Shown piece after piece: positions 15,020 through 19,605 of a DNA stretch of 19,605 nucleotides. The notes beneath the pieces are model-generated. The model worked only from the letters and a program-made list of their open reading frames with translations. It did no database searches and had not been told where the DNA came from. Made by a program: the position numbers and the translations under genes. Within the stretch, counting starts at the first letter, position 1. The number at the start of each line of letters is the position of its first letter. The stretch covers positions 1-19,605 of the forward strand of contig JAEWZA010000056.1 in assembly GCA_023395575.1 (NCBI GenBank), in the 5' to 3' direction. This DNA is from Bacillota bacterium. GTDB taxonomy: Bacteria; Bacillota; Clostridia; Acetivibrionales; DSM-1351.

Positions 15020-15883
15020 ATGATGTCTGCAAGGAAAGCAGTAAAGTTTGTTTTGATGTGGATGAGTTTAGCAGTATTATTTAATCTCGGAGTATGGTAT
15101 TTCGAGGGGTCAGCAAAAGCGTTAGAATTTCTCGGTGGTTATATTATTGAGTTGAGTCTTAGCGTAGACAATTTATTCGTATTTTTAATGATATTCTCTA
15201 GTTTTGGGATTAAAAAGGAGTATCAGCGGAGAACCTTAAACTATGGTATTTATGGAGCTATTATATTAAGAGCAATATTTATTCTATTAGGAATAAAAGT
15301 AGTTAATAGTATACATTGGATATTGTACATTTTTGGATTAATTTTAATTGTTAGCGGCTTCAAGATGATGTTTGGGCATGAAGATAATAAGGATTACACT
15401 GATAGTAAAGTTTTAAGAATTATAAAGAAAATTATTCCTGTTACGGATACAATGCATGAAGAAAAGTTTTTTGTTAGACACGGTGGGAAATTATTAGCGA
15501 CACCATTATTTGCTGTATTGATAATTATTGAGTCTTCTGACGTTCTATTTGCTATTGACTCAATTCCAGCCGTATTCTCAATATCTACAGATCCATTTAT
15601 TGTGTATACCTCTAATATTTTTGCCATTCTAGGGCTTAGAAGCTTGTATTTTGTGCTTAATGCATTACATGAAAAATTCAGATATGTTAAGATTGGTGTG
15701 GCTTTAATATTGATGTTTACCGGAGTAAAGTTGGGAATATTATTCTTCCACATTGAAATTCCTATTGTAATATCACTTGCAACAATTTTTGCTTTATTAG
15801 TGGGCAGTATTATTATTTCACTTATAGTTACTAGAAAAGAAAAAAAAGAGGATGAAGTTAAATTAAAAAAGGTTGATCTTTAA
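15020..15883 (+). CDS. TerC/YkoY-family integral membrane protein, probable Mn2+ exporter
   Basis: A 287-residue polytopic membrane protein of the TerC/Alx/YkoY family, with about seven to nine hydrophobic segments. Two acidic in-membrane motifs mark the family: ELSLSVDNLFVFLMIFSSF (about 48-66) and IESSDVLFAIDSIPAVFSIS (about 170-190). A charged cytoplasmic loop lies between them, and the tail is lysine-rich. Relatives export manganese or help load manganese onto secreted proteins. AAAGGAGG lies just upstream; the ATG at 15023 in the same frame is an equally possible start. The riboswitch upstream should tie expression to Mn2+ level. Confidence 0.9.
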   Translation: MMSARKAVKFVLMWMSLAVLFNLGVWYFEGSAKALEFLGGYIIELSLSVDNLFVFLMIFSSFGIKKEYQRRTLNYGIYGAIILRAIFILLGIKVVNSIHWILYIFGLILIVSGFKMMFGHEDNKDYTDSKVLRIIKKIIPVTDTMHEEKFFVRHGGKLLATPLFAVLIIIESSDVLFAIDSIPAVFSISTDPFIVYTSNIFAILGLRSLYFVLNALHEKFRYVKIGVALILMFTGVKLGILFFHIEIPIVISLATIFALLVGSIIISLIVTRKEKKEDEVKLKKVDL

Positions 15884-15942
15884 TTTTACCATTGATAGGC
15901 TCCCACACTTACAATTTCAACTGAGAAAGTTGAGCACATAAC

Positions 15943-15993
15943 TAATAGAAATAAACTCATAGGCATACGATACCTATGAGTTTATTTTTATTA
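15943..15993. terminator. Long-stem bidirectional terminator
   Basis: TAATAGAAATAAACTCATAG and the following G (15943-15963) pair with the complementary arm at 15973-15993 through 21 pairs with one G-U, around the loop CATACGATA. A/T-rich arms give a T-run on either strand. It ends the terC transcript and would also end the minus-strand microprotein gene. Confidence 0.85.
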
Positions 15994-16043
15994 GAAATAG
16001 CAATATTGGGCTAACCAATTTGCAGGCTTGGAACAGATGATTT

Positions 16044-16172
16044 TTAGCAGCATTCGTCTTTTCCAGAGCAGAAGCACAAGAATAAGATAATAAGAATTAT
16101 TATTACCCATATTGTATCACCATCAAATAAGTTGCAGAAGCAATCACCGAGACATCCACCTTTTTTTGACAT
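16044..16172 (-). CDS. 42-residue cysteine-rich single-pass membrane microprotein
   Basis: The minus strand from ATG (16172-16170) to TAA (16046-16044) encodes 42 residues. It begins MSKKGGCLGDCFCNLFDGD, has a hydrophobic core IWVIIILIILFLC of about 13 residues, and ends FCSGKDECC. Seven cysteines fall in three groups, before, at the end of and after the membrane segment. GGGAGGG lies about 12 bases before the start, somewhat far. A long terminator follows its stop on the same strand. No family is recognised; small Cys-rich membrane proteins of this type occur in spore-formers, so a sporulation or metal role is possible. Confidence 0.6.
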   Translation of the reverse strand: MSKKGGCLGDCFCNLFDGDTIWVIIILIILFLCFCSGKDECC

Positions 16173-16340
16173 TATTTTGACACTCCCTCCCAAAATAAAA
16201 TAATTTAATTAAAATTCCAAGCAAAGTACACCATAATGTACTTATGATACTTGTAAGAAATAAGTAATTACTTGGCTAATAATATAGTATTCATATTGAA
16301 CTTAAGTGTTACAAAATATAAAAATTAATTTGTTACTTCA

Positions 16341-16369
16341 TTAGCAATATTCTTCAAGTGTAATATAAT
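16341..16369 (+). promoter_or_regulatory. Promoter for the 128-residue protein gene
   Basis: TTAGCA (16341-16346), a 17-base spacer and a perfect TATAAT (16364-16369) lie 31 bases before the ATG at 16400, giving a very short leader with the GAGGT ribosome site. Confidence 0.55.
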
Positions 16370-16399
16370 GAATTAGGAGTATACATTGAGGTATGAATA

Positions 16400-16786
16400 A
16401 TGAAATCAAAAAAAAAGTCATCACATCATAAGAAAAGATATGATTCTAAGCATTATGAAAAGGTAGATATTGATATTATCATGCAAGGGAATTTGAAGAA
16501 TCTTGACTTTGAAGATTTTATTGGGAACACAGTTACTATATTTGTAAACTGCGGAGGAATGGCTGGAAACGGCTTCACTGGAGTGATAATAGGGAAGGAG
16601 CCTACATACATAAGGTTGCTGATTTTACCGGGTACACCGCCATCCTGCTCCCGTACAAATGACTGTCTTGCCAGAAACAATAATACAATTCTTTGCTCTT
16701 CTTGTCCATATAATAATAATGCATCAGTTGGAGCTGTTGCAGAAATATTAATTTCAAGCATAGTTGCTTTTGTACATAACAAGTAG
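16400..16786 (+). CDS. Uncharacterised 128-residue protein, possible spore-associated
   Basis: I do not recognise a named family. The first 18 residues are strongly basic (MKSKKKSSHHKKRYDSKH). A beta-rich core follows: DFIGNTVTIFVNCGGMAGNGFTGVIIGKEPTYIRLLI, with Gly/Asn-rich turns. A cysteine-rich part (CSRTNDC to CSSC) and a hydrophobic tail (SVGAVAEILISSIVAFVHNK) complete it. Lys/His-rich starts and Cys-rich ends like this are common in clostridial spore-coat-like proteins, but that is only resemblance. It has its own promoter and is flanked by unrelated genes. Confidence 0.75.
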   Translation: MKSKKKSSHHKKRYDSKHYEKVDIDIIMQGNLKNLDFEDFIGNTVTIFVNCGGMAGNGFTGVIIGKEPTYIRLLILPGTPPSCSRTNDCLARNNNTILCSSCPYNNNASVGAVAEILISSIVAFVHNK

Positions 16787-16911
16787 TGTATTTTAATTTG
16801 ATATATGTGTTACAATTACATAGGACGAAAAAGGTTTATAATAATTGTGATTGGACTTTTTTAATAAACAGGTTTTTAAAGTCACAAATATACTGATAAG
16901 GTGAGGTAAAA

Positions 16912-18246
16912 ATGAAATACAAGATATCTTTCCCTGATAATGTAGGCTTTATTATAGAAAAACTGAATTCATCTGGTTTTGAAGCTTTTATAGTTGGAGG
17001 CTGTGTTAGAGATAGTATTCTTGGAAGAACTCCTAACGATTGGGACATTACAACAAATTCATTTCCTGAAGATATAAAAAAAATATTTGAGAAAACTTAC
17101 GATACTGGTATCAAGCATGGCACTGTAAGCGTTTCTATTAATAATGAATTTTGTGAGGTCACAACATATCGTATTGATGGCGAATACTCTGACAATAGAA
17201 GACCGGATAGTGTTAAATTTACTTCTTGTCTCAAAGATGATTTAGCTAGGCGTGATTTTACTATAAATGCTATTGCATATCATCCTAAGGAAGGGCTGAT
17301 TGATTATTTCGAGGGACTAAAGGATCTGGATAATTGTCAGATAAGAGCAGTAGGAGATGCTAATCTGAGATTTAAGGAAGATGCATTAAGGATGCTCAGA
17401 GCCATACGCTTTAGTGCCCAGCTGGGTTTTAGTGTTGACACAGCTATTTTTAATGCAATTAAGAGAAACTCTTTATTGATAGAAAATATAAGTAATGAGA
17501 GGATAAGAGATGAGCTAAATAAAATTTTGGTGTCTCCTAATCCAATGCATTTTGATTTTTTATATAAGACAGGCTTGTTAGAGCATATAATTCCGGAGTT
17601 TGTTTCATGCTATAGCACTGAACAGAACAATCCTTACCATATATATAATGTTTCAGAACATATTTTGCATTCAATAGATTATGTGAAAAACACTAATATT
17701 CTCAGATGGACAATGCTCTTACACGATATAGGGAAACCGGTACAAAAAACCACTGATGAAAAAGGTATAGACCATTTTTACGGGCATCAGCAGGTTGGAG
17801 CAGATTTGGCCAGAAATATATTGAATAGGCTTAGATTTGATAAGGATACGGTTAAAAAAATAACAAATCTCATAGTTCATCATGATTCAGATTTATTTGA
17901 TAATGAAAAATCTATTAAAAAGGTAATCAACAAGGTAGGAGACGACTCTTTTCTTGAATTAATTGAAGTTCAAAAAGCCGATGCAATGAGCCAAAATAGC
18001 GTATATTTAGAGGAGCGATTGGTAAAGTTCGAAAATATTATAAAAATATATAACAAAATTAAGGCTGAAAGTCATTGCTTGAGCAAAAAGGACTTGGCTG
18101 TTAATGGATATGACTTGATTTCTATTGGCATGAAACCAGGCAGGGAGCTAAATAACATGCTTAACTATTTGCTGGAATGTGTATTAGAAAATCCTGAACT
18201 CAACGACAGGCAAAAGTTGATTGACTTAGTAAAGAATAATATTTAA
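16912..18246 (+). CDS. cca: CCA tRNA nucleotidyltransferase
   Basis: A 444-residue class II nucleotidyltransferase. Residues 29-34 are the GGxxRD motif (GGCVRD), and the catalytic carboxylates are D43 and D45 (DWD). RRDFTINAIAYHP and the motif RMLRAIRFSAQLGF follow, as in bacterial CCA-adding enzymes, and then NERIRDELNKIL. An HD domain lies in the C-terminal half (LLHDIGKP, H271-D272, and a later HH in VHHDSD), typical of larger clostridial versions. It adds or repairs the CCA end of tRNAs in the cytoplasm. A GTGAGG ribosome site lies just before the ATG. A poly(A) polymerase role is the main alternative in this family. Confidence 0.9.
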   Translation: MKYKISFPDNVGFIIEKLNSSGFEAFIVGGCVRDSILGRTPNDWDITTNSFPEDIKKIFEKTYDTGIKHGTVSVSINNEFCEVTTYRIDGEYSDNRRPDSVKFTSCLKDDLARRDFTINAIAYHPKEGLIDYFEGLKDLDNCQIRAVGDANLRFKEDALRMLRAIRFSAQLGFSVDTAIFNAIKRNSLLIENISNERIRDELNKILVSPNPMHFDFLYKTGLLEHIIPEFVSCYSTEQNNPYHIYNVSEHILHSIDYVKNTNILRWTMLLHDIGKPVQKTTDEKGIDHFYGHQQVGADLARNILNRLRFDKDTVKKITNLIVHHDSDLFDNEKSIKKVINKVGDDSFLELIEVQKADAMSQNSVYLEERLVKFENIIKIYNKIKAESHCLSKKDLAVNGYDLISIGMKPGRELNNMLNYLLECVLENPELNDRQKLIDLVKNNI

Positions 18247-18262
18247 TGAGGAGTGGGACAAG

Positions 18263-19000
18263 TTGGTAGGTGTTGGGACAATTGTAAATACCGGAGCTGT
18301 AATTTTAGGAGGTATTGCAGGATATTTTTTGAAAAGTGGAATCCCTGAGAGATACAAGCAAATAGTCATGCAAGGTATTGGACTTTCAGTATTATTTATC
18401 GGGATATCTGGGACAATTAAAGAAATGATAACCATAGTGGATGGAAATAAATTGGATACTCAATTTACTATGCTAATGATTTTTAGCTTAGTAATTGGTG
18501 GACTTATAGGAGAATTCCTTAAAATTGAAACAAGGTTGGAAAATGTGGGTATGTGGATTCAAAGCAAAATACCCACAAAGGGAGGCTCTTTTTCAGAAGG
18601 CTTTGTTTCTGCCAGTCTGATATATTGTGTGGGAGCCATGGCTATTGTAGGTGCGCTCGAAGATGGACTTTTGGGAAGTACCTCAACTTTGTTTGCAAAA
18701 TCTATACTTGATGGTGTTACAGCAGTTATTTTTGGAGCCACATTAGGAATAGGCGTAGCATTTTCTGCAGTATCGGTTTTAGTCTATCAGGGCAGTATAA
18801 CACTATTAGCTGGTTTTGTAAAACCGTGGTTAAATGATATGGTAATTTCACAAATGTCTTTAATAGGAGGTATACTGATATTTGCTATTGGACTAAATTT
18901 ACTAGAAATTAAGAAAATAAAAATAGGAAATTTACTTCCTGCTATATTTGTTCCTGTAATATATTACATAATTAAAAATTTATTAGGTCACCTACTGTAA
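18263..19000 (+). CDS. DUF554-family membrane protein
   Basis: A 245-residue polytopic membrane protein of the DUF554 family. The signature regions are VGTIVNTGAVILGGIAGYFLKSGIPER at the start and the glycine-rich EGFVSASLIYCVGAMAIVGALEDGLLG in the middle, with about six to seven hydrophobic segments. The function of the family is uncertain. Translation starts at TTG, nine bases after GAGGAG (18248-18253), and only 16 bases after the cca stop, so it is probably co-transcribed with cca. Its 3' end overlaps the convergent gene by nine bases. Confidence 0.85.
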   Translation: MVGVGTIVNTGAVILGGIAGYFLKSGIPERYKQIVMQGIGLSVLFIGISGTIKEMITIVDGNKLDTQFTMLMIFSLVIGGLIGEFLKIETRLENVGMWIQSKIPTKGGSFSEGFVSASLIYCVGAMAIVGALEDGLLGSTSTLFAKSILDGVTAVIFGATLGIGVAFSAVSVLVYQGSITLLAGFVKPWLNDMVISQMSLIGGILIFAIGLNLLEIKKIKIGNLLPAIFVPVIYYIIKNLLGHLL

Positions 19001-19534
19001 ATTGGCTTTAGCCAATCTCTTTCGAAGCTGAGGACCTAGATATGAAGCTATAATTATTTTAATCAAATCACCCGGTATAAATGGAATTACACCTGCAAAA
19101 AGTGCTGCACCTATTGACATATTTGCTTGATATGATAGCCAGATAGTGCCAAGTATATAGCAAACAGCAGTGCCTAAAATCATACCAATAATGCATAAAT
19201 ACCATTTGTCAAAAAATTTATCTATAAAAAATCCAGCTATCAACGCCATTAACATAAAACCAATAAGATATCCGCCTGTAGGTCCTAAAAGCTTAGAAGG
19301 ACCACCTGAGAAACCAGAGAATACAGGGACACCAGCCAAACCGATTAGCATATAAATAATATAGCTTATGGTACCTTTTTTCATACCAAGTATATAAAGC
19401 ACGAAATATATAGCAAGGTTTGTAAAGGAAATGGGTATTACTCCTATAGGAAAGGATAAAGGTCCCAATATGCAAATTACTGCAGACATAATTCCTATAA
19501 ATACTATTTGATAGACATTAAATTTCTTTTTCAT
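18992..19534 (-). CDS. bioY: Biotin transporter substrate-binding component BioY
   Basis: A 180-residue membrane protein with about six hydrophobic segments, of the BioY family. The signature LYFVLYILGMKKG-like region, IYMLIGLAGVPVFSGFSGG and LLGPTGGYLIGF near residues 55-95 match BioY, the substrate-capturing S component of the ECF biotin importer. The ATG at 19534 is preferred over that at 19546 because GGAG, six bases upstream of it, lies within the alternative start. No ATPase genes lie beside it, so it probably uses the shared ECF module. It converges on and overlaps the DUF554 gene. No clear biotin-repressor operator was found in the short upstream sequence. Confidence 0.9.
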   Translation of the reverse strand: MKKKFNVYQIVFIGIMSAVICILGPLSFPIGVIPISFTNLAIYFVLYILGMKKGTISYIIYMLIGLAGVPVFSGFSGGPSKLLGPTGGYLIGFMLMALIAGFFIDKFFDKWYLCIIGMILGTAVCYILGTIWLSYQANMSIGAALFAGVIPFIPGDLIKIIIASYLGPQLRKRLAKANLQ

Positions 19535-19576
19535 AATTATCTCCATTTCAATAAATTTTTTATTAACACAACTTCC

Positions 19577-19603
19577 TCAAAAAGCCTTAAGGCTTGGCTT
19601 TCT
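19577..19603 (-). terminator. Possible terminator or attenuator upstream of bioY
   Basis: On the minus strand, AAAGCC (with AAGCCTTAA as loop) pairs with GGCTTT and is followed by a short T-run. It could end a minus-strand gene outside the window or attenuate bioY. Confidence 0.35.
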
Positions 19604-19605
19604 AG

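Noticed and set aside
16453..16782. Minus-strand open frame opposite the 128-residue gene
   Set aside because: The plus-strand gene has a promoter and ribosome site; the antisense frame has neither and looks like a shadow.
19535..19605. Biotin-repressor (BirA) operator before bioY
   Set aside because: Only a single partial half-site (TTGTGTTAA on the minus strand) is visible, with no matching partner at proper spacing.

Overview
The window looks like a low-GC Firmicute of the class Clostridia, an anaerobic H2-metabolising spore-former. The grounds are the strong A/T bias, strong AGGAGG-type ribosome sites with some GTG/TTG starts, an NADH-linked [FeFe]-hydrogenase, a ferredoxin-type aldo/keto reductase and Rex-like operators. 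The family mix resembles Ruminiclostridium-like clostridia, but that placement is inference. No rRNA, tRNA, CRISPR array or complete insertion sequence was seen.

Layout. 1-63 is the tail of an unidentified gene. 102-2340 holds three tandem paralogous YcgR-like PilZ (c-di-GMP effector) genes. 2655-4996 holds an ArsC/Spx-fold protein without its cysteine, a YgjP-type zinc metallopeptidase and an Fe-S aldo/keto reductase, followed by a terminator. 5495-9545 is hydCBA, a trimeric [FeFe]-hydrogenase of the electron-bifurcating type, closed by a strong terminator. 9708-14585 is a second hydrogenase-related cluster: a thioredoxin-like [2Fe-2S] protein, a sensory [FeFe]-hydrogenase with a PAS domain, a PP2C/SpoIIE-type phosphatase and a TnpB-like protein whose RuvC site has lost two of three acidic residues. 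A structured, terminator-ended stretch follows (14620-14763). Next come a yybP-ykoY (Mn2+) riboswitch with a TerC-family membrane protein, a 42-residue cysteine-rich membrane microprotein on the minus strand (too short for ordinary ORF calling), a 128-residue unknown, cca, a DUF554 membrane protein and a convergent bioY.

How they fit. The HydABC-type enzyme would couple NADH and reduced ferredoxin oxidation to H2 production. The second cluster looks like a device that senses H2 or redox state and passes the signal to a protein phosphatase. Each cluster is preceded by an 18-bp site matching 12 of the 14 fixed positions of the Rex operator (5307-5324 and 9632-9649), each placed over a possible -35 element, so both are probably repressed at high NAD+/NADH. 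The most unusual element is the nuclease-dead TnpB homologue sitting in the sensory cluster. It may be a domesticated RNA-guided DNA-binding protein (TldR-like) recruited to hydrogen or redox control, with the structured 3' region as its possible guide RNA. That function is a hypothesis; the residue losses and the gene order are seen directly.
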